From Sphingobium sp. CCH11-B1 (GTDB taxonomy: Bacteria > Pseudomonadota > Alphaproteobacteria > Sphingomonadales > Sphingomonadaceae), in the NCBI RefSeq assembly GCF_001556865.1, contig NZ_LSJY01000169.1:1-64000 (forward strand): 64,000 nt of DNA, given 5' to 3'. The number at the start of each line of letters is the position of its first letter. The stretch's first letter is position 1. Both the position numbers and the translations under genes were made by a program. Under the pieces are notes generated by a model that worked only from the letters and a program-made list of their open reading frames with translations, ran no database searches and was not told the origin of the DNA. Of the stretch, positions 25,846-32,946 are shown piece after piece.

Positions 25846-26792
25846 GCGCGGGTAAGTGCGCGCCCGTCGTCGCGGCATGGGGCGCGGGCACCAACTCCAC
25901 CGCGATGATCATCGAGCTTGTCCGTCGCGGCGAAATCCCGGACATGACGTTGCTGGCTGCGATGCCCGAGCAGCCTCATACGCGACGGCTCATCCCCGTC
26001 TTCCGTCAGTGGATGGACGATCATGGTGTTCCCAACGAGATCGTCGAGTATCAGGCCCGCTTCTTCAAACATTGGCCGCCCTATACGTCGCTGCTCGACG
26101 CCTGTTTGACGAATGGCACATTGCCGTCGATCAGCTTCGGCCAGCATAGCTGCAGTGCCCGTCATAAAATCTCGCCCCAGGATAAATGGGTTAAGGCCTG
26201 GCCTCCGGCACAGCATGCCTGGGCGAACGGGCATAAGGTCACCCGCCTGATCGGCTACGACTGCTCAACGCGTGACAATCAGCGCTACGCCCATCGCGAA
26301 GGGAATATCTCGGACCTCTATGAGTACAGATATCCTCTTCGGGAGTGGGGTTTCACTCGCGAGGATTGCGAGCGCATTATCGCGGATGCTGGCCTGCCAA
26401 GTTTCTATAAAAGCTCATGTTTCTTCTGCGCGGCCATGCAGATTTCAGAGGTCCGCGCGCTGACGCGCGAGGAGTTGCGCCTCATCGTTCTGCTTGAAGC
26501 GCGCGCCGCACCGCGGCTTCGAACCGTCGAAGGGCTGTGGCGCAAATCGACGAAAAAGCGTCCCGGATCGATGACCGCGTTCATCCGCAACGAGAGGCTG
26601 CTCGATGTCGCCGAGATCGATTCGATCATTGCCAGCGCGCCCCTCGATCTTCTCGAGTTCCAGCGGGCCGCAGCAGCCGTCCCGATCGAGCAGCGATCAC
26701 ATATCCAGACATGGATCGAACGCTTCAACGCGGGGCTGGCATACGCTTCAAATATTGCCAACGACCTGGACGAGGTCAGAGAGGCTAACTGA
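25842..26792 (+). CDS. PAPS-reductase-like / N-type ATP pyrophosphatase protein
   Basis: A 316-residue protein of the adenine nucleotide alpha-hydrolase superfamily. The N-terminal WGAGTNSTAMIIELV (13-27) is a PP-loop variant (G-x-G-T-N-S-T in place of SGGxDS). HSCSARHKISP (102-112) and SSCFFCAAM (191-199) supply Cys residues arranged as in PAPS reductases and DndC-like proteins that carry iron-sulfur clusters. The true start is the ATG in the ATGA overlap at 25842; the open frame upstream is not coding. Related proteins in phages and mobile elements are often labelled PAPS reductase, but genuine sulfate assimilation is unlikely here without other cysteine genes. A role in sulfur or base modification of nucleic acid is inferred. 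Confidence 0.82.
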   Translation: MSAGKCAPVVAAWGAGTNSTAMIIELVRRGEIPDMTLLAAMPEQPHTRRLIPVFRQWMDDHGVPNEIVEYQARFFKHWPPYTSLLDACLTNGTLPSISFGQHSCSARHKISPQDKWVKAWPPAQHAWANGHKVTRLIGYDCSTRDNQRYAHREGNISDLYEYRYPLREWGFTREDCERIIADAGLPSFYKSSCFFCAAMQISEVRALTREELRLIVLLEARAAPRLRTVEGLWRKSTKKRPGSMTAFIRNERLLDVAEIDSIIASAPLDLLEFQRAAAAVPIEQRSHIQTWIERFNAGLAYASNIANDLDEVREAN

Positions 26793-26896
26793 TGTATCGG
26801 CCCCGACCGCTGGTGAGCGGGAAACGGCGCATTTCAATGATATTCACCATGCCTTGTCCCTGGCATGATCGGTGTGAAGGCTGTCATTTGCGTTGA
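26792..26896 (+). CDS. 34-residue Cys-rich microprotein candidate
   Basis: The ATG at 26792 shares its A with the stop of the PAPS-reductase-like gene (TGATG), giving MYRPRPLVSGKRRISMIFTM then PCPWHDRCEGCHLR. The Cys spacing (C-x5-C-x2-C with His) could bind metal. There is no separate ribosome site, so expression would depend on coupling. Confidence 0.35.
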   Translation: MYRPRPLVSGKRRISMIFTMPCPWHDRCEGCHLR

Positions 26897-26987
26897 ATCA
26901 TTCTATCCCTTAGCCTTGCAGTATCCGGACGCGCCGACTGCAATATCTTGATAGAGGGAACGGGCTGGAACATGGGATTGACCCCTG

Positions 26988-27188
26988 ATGTCTGACGCGC
27001 GGCAAGCCAGCCTTTTTACCGAGGATGATCTGCCGTCTACCCGTCGAGGTACGTCCGCCCGCCAGGCCGGCGAATTCGACGTCGAACCGGAAAGTCGGCC
27101 CGCCTCAATTCAGCTTGTGCTTCGAGGCCATGGGAGATTTCGGATCTGGGTGAAGAGCATGCAGCTAAGGCTTTCCCGCTGGTTATGA
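26988..27188 (+). CDS. possible 66-residue protein, or truncated gene
   Basis: An open frame beginning MSDARQASLFTEDDLPSTRR, which looks like a real N-terminus with acidic and Arg/Ser-rich segments, then ending abruptly after a basic stretch (VKSMQLRLSRWL). Only a weak purine tract precedes the ATG. It may be the first part of a longer gene that was broken. The rest of 26897-27203 holds nothing I can assign. Confidence 0.35.
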   Translation: MSDARQASLFTEDDLPSTRRGTSARQAGEFDVEPESRPASIQLVLRGHGRFRIWVKSMQLRLSRWL

Positions 27189-27203
27189 GTTGTCCATCCC
27201 CCG

Positions 27204-27710
27204 ATGCGTCTTTCTGACGATCTCGCGATAAACCGACATCTTTATACACGGGCTATCGCGACTCTGCCCGATGTGCTGCTGATCGATGTTCCCCTGGCCT
27301 TTGCGTCTACCAGCCTGCCACTCGGGCGCTATTATCCCGTAATCCTGGAGACCATTGAAGAGCGGCAGGAGTTCGAGGCCTTCCTCCAGGCAGATCGACC
27401 CGCGCCGATCGTGCCCGATCTGCTCGATCGCAGAGCGTCCGCGCTCACCACCATCGATATCGTCTTCGCGCTCTTCGATCCCACCATCGCGGGCTGGCCC
27501 TGGCTTCTGCTCTGCCGTTGGCCTGCCGATCATGTCGCGCTGGCGGCAGATCAGGGCGATATGTTCGCACGCGACGCCTACACCATCGAGATATTCCCGG
27601 ATTCCGCCGCGCGGGCCGCCGCCATCAGCCAGTTGCTCGCGATACTGGGGACGCACCAGTGTGTGCAGGTGGTTCCCGTCACACCTGCAGCGCCGGCCGG
27701 AACCGCCTGA
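27204..27710 (+). CDS. hypothetical protein
   Basis: A 168-residue protein, helical and hydrophobic-rich but without a clear membrane segment (MRLSDDLAINRHLYTRAIAT at the start; FALFDPTIAGWPWLLLCRWP in the middle; a C-terminal helix and Pro/Ala tail). The ATG has no good ribosome site, so the start is uncertain. No domain recognised. Confidence 0.6.
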   Translation: MRLSDDLAINRHLYTRAIATLPDVLLIDVPLAFASTSLPLGRYYPVILETIEERQEFEAFLQADRPAPIVPDLLDRRASALTTIDIVFALFDPTIAGWPWLLLCRWPADHVALAADQGDMFARDAYTIEIFPDSAARAAAISQLLAILGTHQCVQVVPVTPAAPAGTA

Positions 27711-28035
27711 TCCTGCGACGCGCCCCGCGACAGGCACTCCAGCGACGGTAGCGCCAGCGCGGCTACCGCCGCGCCTCCAGCCTCGCTCCCCAACCCATCT
27801 TCGGCCCCGCACCTTCCATCCCGGCTCCGCGCCATTCCGCGGTGGTCACGCAGAGTTGTGGGCGGGACGCGGCGTTGAGCGTGGGGCAGGCGGGGCGGCG
27901 TCGCGCCAGCGGGAACGGGAGCGCCTGGCCGCGAGCGGGCGGCGCGCGGGGCGAGGGCGGGATACAGAGGAGAGAAGGACCGGGGAGGGTGTCGCCGGAA
28001 AATGGATTTCGAGCGACATTCGAAAGGTCAAGACG
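27711..28035. other. 325-base non-coding leader upstream of DUF736
   Basis: The left half (27711-27840) is pyrimidine-rich and the right half (27840-27990) strongly purine/G-rich on the plus strand, a sharp strand asymmetry. It ends in a purine element that recurs at 31583-31609. Frames across it are low-complexity Arg/Pro/Gly and are not genes. It probably holds a promoter and a structured 5' leader. Confidence 0.5.
27965..27991 (+). repeat. 27-base purine-rich leader element, copy 1
   Basis: CAGAGGAGAG, three to six variable bases, then CGGGGAGGGTG. It matches the element at 31583-31609 at 24 of 27 positions by eye. It lies 44 bases before the DUF736 start. See the finding on the repeated element. 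Confidence 0.6.
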
Positions 28036-28506
28036 ATGAACATCGGTGAAATCTTCAATCAGAACGGCCGCCTGACGGGCTCGATCGCCACCCGCACGAT
28101 CGATCTCCCCCGCATCGGGCTGCGCAAGGTCATGAGCGAGAATGAGAAGGCCCCCGTCTTCGAGATCCTAGCGCTTAATGTCGCGCGTCGCTGGGTTCAG
28201 GTCGGCGCACTGTGGGAGGCCGCCTCGAAGCGTACCGGTGAGGTGTTCCTTGCCGGCAACATCGACGACCCCAGCCTGCCCGAACCGCTGCCGATCGCGC
28301 TCTTCCAGGCGGATCATGGCGGCTACATGGTCGCGTGGCGGCGCGAGAACATGCGCTCCGACTTCGGCGGAGGCATGGGGACCAGCCGCACCAATTATGA
28401 CGATCGCGGCTCGCGCGATCAGGGCGGCTTCGGCGACAGTACCGCAGGTACTGACGGAGAACTGACCGGTGCCGACGCGCCGTTCGGCGAGGAGGACCCG
28501 TTCTGA
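28036..28506 (+). CDS. DUF736 family protein
   Basis: A 156-residue protein whose first ~105 residues match DUF736 (MNIGEIFNQNGRLTGSIATR, then a beta-rich body with KAPVFEILALN and VFLAGNIDDPS). The tail is Gly/Asp-rich and acidic (DAPFGEEDPF), as in single-stranded DNA-binding proteins, though no such activity is established for the family. DUF736 genes are typical of alphaproteobacterial plasmids and integrative elements. A strong terminator follows at 28532-28573. Confidence 0.88.
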   Translation: MNIGEIFNQNGRLTGSIATRTIDLPRIGLRKVMSENEKAPVFEILALNVARRWVQVGALWEAASKRTGEVFLAGNIDDPSLPEPLPIALFQADHGGYMVAWRRENMRSDFGGGMGTSRTNYDDRGSRDQGGFGDSTAGTDGELTGADAPFGEEDPF

Positions 28507-28531
28507 TCACCGGTTGATCGGAACAGGTTCC

Positions 28532-28573
28532 GGGCCGGGGAGGCGTCAGGCTTCCCCGGCCCATTCTTTTTTC
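28532..28573 (+). terminator. intrinsic terminator after DUF736
   Basis: GGGCCGGGGA (28532-28541) pairs with TCCCCGGCCC (28553-28562), followed by ATTCTTTTTTCT. It ends about 10 bases before the ribosome site of the next gene (ATG 28595). Confidence 0.8.
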
Positions 28574-28594
28574 TCGTCCATGAGGAGACAGTCC

Positions 28595-28876
28595 ATGTCG
28601 TTTTCTTCCTTGCATGACCTCGCCCCGTTCGCCGATCTCTCCGCGCTCTGTGCCGCGATTATGGCCAGTCCCGCCATTGCGGAGCTGCTCACGCCGCAAA
28701 TCTCCACCACGACCCGCACGCCAGCGATCCCGATCGGGGTCACCTGCGGCGAGGTCATCGCGGCTATCTACGACCTGCTCGATGGCACACCCTTCGCGCC
28801 GCATGCGGCGCACATCGTCGATGCCGTCCTGACGCGCTCGACATTCGTCGCGCGCGCTCGGGCGAGCATGCACTGA
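28595..28876 (+). CDS. short paralogue of the N-terminal domain of the DUF2493 proteins
   Basis: A 93-residue protein (ATG 28595 after TGAGGAG). FADLSALCAAIMASPAIAEL and GEVIAAIYDLLDGTPFAPHA line up with FADLPALIAQMTATPEFRRA and GVIATIFDLLTDTRLDALAP of the next gene, so this is the free-standing N-terminal domain of that family, lacking the SLOG domain. It could be a truncated copy or a dedicated interaction partner. It is bracketed by two terminators. Confidence 0.65.
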   Translation: MSFSSLHDLAPFADLSALCAAIMASPAIAELLTPQISTTTRTPAIPIGVTCGEVIAAIYDLLDGTPFAPHAAHIVDAVLTRSTFVARARASMH

Positions 28877-28885
28877 TCCGACGCC

Positions 28886-28929
28886 ATGGGGCGGGACGCC
28901 AGCGCGTCTGCGCCCCATTTTCTTTTTTT
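28886..28929 (+). terminator. intrinsic terminator between DUF2493 paralogues
   Basis: ATGGGGCG (28886-28893) pairs with CGCCCCAT (28911-28918), with an inner GGACGC/GCGTCT stem, then TTTCTTTTTTTG. The T-run ends 7 bases before the next ribosome site and about 20 before the next ATG (28950). Confidence 0.82.
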
Positions 28930-28949
28930 GCATGAAAGGGAGAAGTCCC

Positions 28950-29960
28950 ATGACCCAAGACCGTTCGCGCAGCATCAGCCGCTTCGCAGACCTTCCGGCA
29001 CTGATCGCGCAGATGACGGCGACCCCGGAATTCAGGCGCGCCTTCGGCGATCCCATGCCGCTTTCGATCATCAGCCCTGGCGATGAACCCGGCGAACATG
29101 ACATGCCCGAACCCCTTCACGCGCAGGCCGATTGCGCCGGGGTGATCGCCACCATCTTTGATCTGTTGACCGATACCCGCCTCGACGCGCTCGCGCCCGA
29201 GATCGCATGGGGCATGGTCAACAGCTTCCATTTCGTTGCCGGCAAGCTCGAGCGACAGGAGGACATGCTGGCCGACGAGTTGCGCGACATGATCCGCCGG
29301 ACGGAGCCTTCGGAGGTATTCAATACCGAACTGGAGGAGAAGCAGCTGCTGTGCCAGTCGCTGACCGAACAGCGCGAGGCGGTCGAGTGCATGCGCGACT
29401 ATGCCGCCGAGACCTTTCATGCACTATCGGGCCGTCCATGGTCACCCGCACGTGGGTCGCGCGTCTCCAAGGTGGCGACCGCCACGCAGGTCTCGATACA
29501 GGATTTCCTGCGCGCCCGCGAGCTTGCGACACGCGAGCGGTACCGCCCCAGAGGACCGATCGTCATCGCCTCGGGCCATGCGGAATGGCATGACTGGCAA
29601 CTCCTCTGGGACCGGCTCGATACCATCCTCGAGCGCATCCCGCACATGACGCTGGTGACGACCGCGCAGCGCAAGGGTTTCGATGCGATCGTGGCCTCAT
29701 GGGCAGGCAGTCGCGACGTACAACTCGTGACCTATTCGCTGACGGGTTCGGGGCGCGGTGCACCCTTTGCCCGCAATCGCAAGCTGGTGGACCTGAAGCC
29801 TGTCGAAGCCCTGCTGGGTGAGGGATCAGGTATTCAGGCCAACCTTTATCAGGCCCTGCGTAAGGCAGGCGTCCCGATCCATGCGTTCCGCAAGGCCGAT
29901 CAGGCTCCGGTCGAAAAGGTCGCTCCACCGCAACGAGGTCGGTTGCGTCGGGCGGCGTAA
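28950..29960 (+). CDS. DUF2493 (SLOG-type) domain protein
   Basis: A 336-residue protein. The N-terminal 180 residues are helical with a charged, coiled-coil-like stretch (ELEEKQLLCQSLTEQREAVE). The C-terminal ~130 residues form a Rossmann-like DUF2493/SLOG domain: GPIVIASGHAEWHDWQLLWD, then LVTTAQRKGFDAIVASWAG, then the late ARNRKLVDLKPVEAL and GEGSGIQANL. SLOG proteins bind nucleotides or nucleotide-derived signals and are often linked to defence or stress. ATG at 28950 has AGGGAGAAG upstream. Paralogues lie at 28595 and 30372. Confidence 0.8.
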   Translation: MTQDRSRSISRFADLPALIAQMTATPEFRRAFGDPMPLSIISPGDEPGEHDMPEPLHAQADCAGVIATIFDLLTDTRLDALAPEIAWGMVNSFHFVAGKLERQEDMLADELRDMIRRTEPSEVFNTELEEKQLLCQSLTEQREAVECMRDYAAETFHALSGRPWSPARGSRVSKVATATQVSIQDFLRARELATRERYRPRGPIVIASGHAEWHDWQLLWDRLDTILERIPHMTLVTTAQRKGFDAIVASWAGSRDVQLVTYSLTGSGRGAPFARNRKLVDLKPVEALLGEGSGIQANLYQALRKAGVPIHAFRKADQAPVEKVAPPQRGRLRRAA

Positions 29961-29986
29961 CTTCTGCAAACTTCAATCATCCCGTC

Positions 29987-30017
29987 GGGGGCGGCGCTGC
30001 GCGCTGTCCCCGTTTTT
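29987..30017 (+). terminator. intrinsic terminator after the DUF2493 gene
   Basis: GGGGGCGGCGC pairs imperfectly with GCGCTGTCCCC across a short loop, followed by GTTTTTA. Placed 26 bases after the stop at 29960. Confidence 0.65.
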
Positions 30018-30095
30018 ATGCGGGGGATGCTGGTCGCGGCGATGAGGTCAAGGGTTGGCAGTGCTCCCCGCGAGGCGGGCGCCTGGAGGCACCCA

Positions 30096-30132
30096 TTTGC
30101 GAATCAGGGGCATCGAGCCCCAGATTCGCAAA
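30096..30132. repeat. 37-base near-perfect palindrome
   Basis: TTTGCGAATC (30096-30105) and GATTCGCAAA (30123-30132) are exact complements; inside, GGGGC (30107-30111) and GCCCC (30117-30121) also pair around a 5-base loop, with only an A-A mismatch between the two stems. No T-run follows. Confidence 0.7.
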
Positions 30133-30205
30133 GCCTCTTCTCTCTCTCAAGAATTCCAATGGTGGCACGGGACCGCGTCGGCCTCAAGGACGACGGGGCC
30201 CCACC

Positions 30206-30267
30206 ATTTTTTTGGGCGGGTCCAGCGGCGCGTTTCCTCTGCGATGACGGTGGCCGCCCAAAAAAAT
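30206..30267. repeat. 14-base perfect inverted repeat with 34-base spacer
   Basis: ATTTTTTTGGGCGG (30206-30219) and CCGCCCAAAAAAAT (30254-30267) are exact complements. Homopolymer A/T tracts at the outer ends are conspicuous in this GC-rich DNA. Reading leftward, the arm would give a T-run typical of a terminator on either strand. Confidence 0.65.
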
Positions 30268-30371
30268 CGTGACCCCCATCGCCGGCTGCGCCGGTCGCTA
30301 CGCGATCCTTGACCCCGCCGCTCGGAGCCCGTGCCCAAGGGGGGACCTCTTTCGTTTCAAAGGAGGTTCAC

Positions 30372-31352
30372 ATGACGAAGATCAACCGCAGCGTCCGCCC
30401 ATTCTCCGACATCGCCGAATTCATCGCGCAGGAGACCAGGCCCACCACCGACGACTTCCACGCCGCCTTCACCTCCGACCTCGACGGCGTCCGCATCGGG
30501 CGCGGCGAGGAGGAGATGGCAACCGACATGCCCGATCCGAGGGAAGCACAGCTTGCCGTCGAACTCATTGTCACGACACTCTTCGACGTGCTGCGGGACA
30601 CACGGTTACAGCCCGCCGCCGAACGCCTCGCATGGGGCATCGTCAACAGTTTCCATCACGTCGCCGACCAGTGGCAGGGCCAGGCCGACAAGGCGATGCG
30701 TGATGTTCAGGACCTGCTGCGGCGCGCCGACGGCAGCGAAATCCACGGCGTCGAACTCGAGCAGGCACGCGATGAACTCGAATATCTCGACGAAGCCACC
30801 GACGCCCTGCGGTGCATGCGGGATCACGCCGCCGACGTCTTCCACACCGAAACCGGGCGGCCGTGGTCCGCGCCCAAAGGATCGCTGGTGTCAAGCAAGC
30901 GCACTGCCTCGGTCATAGCCGCCACCGATTTCCTCGCCGCCCGCCGCCAGCGCCGAACCGACGCGCACAATCCGCAGGGGCCCATCGTGATCTTCTCCGG
31001 CGGGGCGGACTGCTGGTTCGACGACCGCCTCATCTGGGGCAAACTCGACGAGGCGAAATCCCGAAATCCGAAGATGGTGCTGGCGACGACGGCGCAGGAC
31101 AAGGGGTGCGACGCCATGGCCGCAGCATGGGCAGCCTCCCGAAAGGTGAAGCTCATCACGTTCCGCCTCAGTGCGAAGCTGGGCAAGAGGGCAGGGTTCG
31201 TACGCAACGAGCAGATGGTCGGACTGCGGCCCATCGAGGCGCTGGTCTGCGAAGGATCAGGTCTGCAATCGCACCTCGCGCGCCTCGTCAGGGAGAAGCG
31301 TATCCCGGCGCGGTTCGTCACGCTCAGCGATCAGGGATGGGAGGCGCAGTGA
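30372..31352 (+). CDS. DUF2493 (SLOG-type) domain protein, paralogue
   Basis: A 326-residue homologue of the protein at 28950: the same N-terminal pattern (FSDIAEFIAQETRPTTDDFH; LFDVLRDTRLQPAAERLAWG; RCMRDHAADVFHTETGRPWS) and C-terminal SLOG domain (GPIVIFSGGADCWFDDRLIW, LATTAQDKGCDAMAAAWA, FVRNEQMVGLRPIEALVCEG). SGGAD replaces SGHAE in the first loop, so ligand binding may differ between the paralogues. ATG at 30372 has an ideal AAAGGAGGT site. A terminator follows at 31363. Confidence 0.8.
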   Translation: MTKINRSVRPFSDIAEFIAQETRPTTDDFHAAFTSDLDGVRIGRGEEEMATDMPDPREAQLAVELIVTTLFDVLRDTRLQPAAERLAWGIVNSFHHVADQWQGQADKAMRDVQDLLRRADGSEIHGVELEQARDELEYLDEATDALRCMRDHAADVFHTETGRPWSAPKGSLVSSKRTASVIAATDFLAARRQRRTDAHNPQGPIVIFSGGADCWFDDRLIWGKLDEAKSRNPKMVLATTAQDKGCDAMAAAWAASRKVKLITFRLSAKLGKRAGFVRNEQMVGLRPIEALVCEGSGLQSHLARLVREKRIPARFVTLSDQGWEAQ

Positions 31353-31362
31353 GTTATCCCAA

Positions 31363-31404
31363 GAGGATCGGTCCGGTTCACCGGGCCGGTCCTCATTTCT
31401 TTTT
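31363..31404 (+). terminator. intrinsic terminator after second DUF2493 gene
   Basis: GAGGATCGGTCCGG (31363-31376) pairs with CCGGGCCGGTCCTC (31381-31394) across TTCA, then ATTTCTTTTT. The stem holds one mismatch and one wobble. Confidence 0.8.
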
Positions 31405-31582
31405 CGAGCGTCACACTCGCCCCCGCTCTGGGACCCGCAAGCGGGCCCGTCGCGGGCGCGATGCGGAACCGCCTACGCGGTCCCGGCCTCCTGCGCGCGG
31501 CTCCGCCGTGCTCGTCGCAGGGACACCCTTCGGGTGCCGTTTCGGCGGGGATGGTCGTGCCTGCAACGTCCAGCCCTACAAT

Positions 31583-31609
31583 CAGAGGAGAGGAGGGACG
31601 GGGAGGGTG
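31583..31609 (+). repeat. 27-base purine-rich leader element, copy 2
   Basis: Same element as at 27965-27991 (CAGAGGAGAG ... CGGGGAGGGTG), 23 bases before the ATG at 31633. Both copies follow a GC-rich, pyrimidine-biased non-coding stretch. Confidence 0.6.
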
Positions 31610-31632
31610 GCTCAATTGAGGAGATCAAAGCC

Positions 31633-32136
31633 ATGACCGAACACACCCCCTCCCATGCCGGCGTCTTCGTTTCGGGATCACTTTCGATCGCATCGCTTCC
31701 CGAACCCGTCATCGAGCGTATCAGTGGCATTCTCGATCGCCGGCTTCCTATCCTGATCGGGGACGCGCGCGGTGCGGACCGGTTGGTCCAGCGCCATCTC
31801 TCCGACCGGAATGTCGGTGGCGTTACGGTCTACTGCTCAGGCGAGGGACCGCGTAACAATCTACGTGATTGGCCCGTCCGGCACATTCCCTCTTCCGGGA
31901 GAAAGGGGACCGCCGCCTACCATGCCCCGAAGGATGCGTCGATGGCGCGGGATGCCTTCAGCGGTCTCGTGATCTGGGACGGTCGCAGTCGGGGAAGTCT
32001 TGCCAACATTCACCGACTGGCGGCGCGGCGATGCTTCATTCTCATCTGGCTCACGCCGGAAGAGCGGTTCATCACCCTCCGGTCCGATTCCGACAGGAGC
32101 GCGTTCCTCGAAGCGCACCCCTGCCGGCATCTTTGA
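31633..32136 (+). CDS. SLOG-like Rossmann protein
   Basis: A 167-residue protein. GVFVSGSLSIASLP is a first strand-loop, and PILIGDARGADRLVQRHL is the characteristic Gly-Asp-Ala-Arg-Gly-Ala-Asp nucleotide-binding segment of DUF2493/YpsA-like SLOG proteins; ARDAFSGLVIWDGRSRGSLA gives the third strand and loop. It lacks the helical N-terminal domain of the two larger paralogues. Likely binds a nucleotide. ATG at 31633 follows GAGGAGATC. Confidence 0.72.
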   Translation: MTEHTPSHAGVFVSGSLSIASLPEPVIERISGILDRRLPILIGDARGADRLVQRHLSDRNVGGVTVYCSGEGPRNNLRDWPVRHIPSSGRKGTAAYHAPKDASMARDAFSGLVIWDGRSRGSLANIHRLAARRCFILIWLTPEERFITLRSDSDRSAFLEAHPCRHL

Positions 32137-32153
32137 CAATCCGTTTCGGTACA

Positions 32154-32396
32154 TCAGGTGGCTGGCGACAGTCCCTTGAGCGCTGTTAACGCGCTGCCAC
32201 CACCGACCCGGATCGCGTGCGTCAGAAGCTCGCGGAACTCCCGCTCCGTGAGTTTCTCGACGGGCAGGCCATTCACGATCGCAGCATATTTGCCGCGCAG
32301 GGCGCTGCGGGCACTTTCCAGGTCCTGCGTCAGCTTGCGCTGACGCGCTTCCAGATCGGCAAGCCGATCCCTTTCCGTCATCTTTGGCATGTCCAT
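32154..32396 (-). CDS. small coiled-coil protein, TraC/TraD-like accessory factor possible
   Basis: An 80-residue protein with a charged coiled-coil N-terminus (RDRLADLEARQRKLTQDLES) and a C-terminal REFRELLTHAIRVGGGSA. This shape resembles small conjugal-transfer accessory proteins of the TraC/TraD type in alphaproteobacteria, but no relaxase is in the window, so the call is weak. ATG at 32396 follows GGGAAGGACG on the minus strand. It is divergent from the gene at 32575. Confidence 0.55.
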   Translation of the reverse strand: MDMPKMTERDRLADLEARQRKLTQDLESARSALRGKYAAIVNGLPVEKLTEREFRELLTHAIRVGGGSALTALKGLSPAT

Positions 32397-32574
32397 CGTC
32401 CTTCCCCGATGGCCTGCCCGTCGCGCCGCATTCTGCCAGAGTCACTGTGCAAGGCAAGGGGCGATCGACGCTTTTAACGGCACCGGCGACTGCAATCTGC
32501 AGTTCCCTCCTTCCCAAGATCTCATCTTCCCATCGTTCCTCCCGTGCGCAGGCAAGGGAGGCAAGGAGACGGTC

Positions 32575-32946
32575 ATGTCCACCACCGAACCCCACCTCGA
32601 TCGCTTTGTCGAACCCAATGACCCCGATTACTGGGCTGCGCAGATCAGAGGTTTCGCGCTCATTCGCCAGATCGAGGAACAGGTCAGACGGGCAGATCAC
32701 TATGCCGGTTGCTACACTGGCTATACCGACCCGGTTACCCACGACCTTGTCATCACCGGCGAATGCGACGCTGAATATGATGAGGCGACGACCAAGGCCC
32801 ATGATCTGGGCTTGATCGCCGCGACCTCGAATGCCTATTTAATCCTCAAGGCACAGGGGCGGACCGACGAGACCGCGCAGATCGTTTACAACGCCCATCA
32901 TAATATTTTCCTCAGCGATCCGGAGCCTCCATGCCCGGGCGAATAG
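32575..32946 (+). CDS. hypothetical protein
   Basis: A 123-residue acidic helical protein (DRFVEPNDPDYWAAQIRGFA at the start) starting at ATG 32575 after CAAGGAGAC. It has DHYAGCYTGYTDPVTHDLVI, and no known motif. A terminator follows 15 bases after its stop. Confidence 0.65.
   Translation: MSTTEPHLDRFVEPNDPDYWAAQIRGFALIRQIEEQVRRADHYAGCYTGYTDPVTHDLVITGECDAEYDEATTKAHDLGLIAATSNAYLILKAQGRTDETAQIVYNAHHNIFLSDPEPPCPGE

Larger units (their letters stand above)
29961..30371. other. 411-base structured intergenic region
   Basis: Contains a terminator, a near-perfect hairpin (30096-30132) and a 14-base inverted repeat with a 34-base loop (30206-30267). Open frames crossing it are Arg/Pro-rich and unsupported. 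It ends in a perfect ribosome site (AAAGGAGGT) for the gene at 30372. Such dense secondary structure suggests a regulatory RNA, an attenuator or a protein-recognition site. Confidence 0.5.

Noticed and set aside
25842..26792. True PAPS reductase for sulfate assimilation
   Set aside because: No other cysteine biosynthesis gene is nearby, and the PP-loop and gene context fit the mobile-element relatives better.
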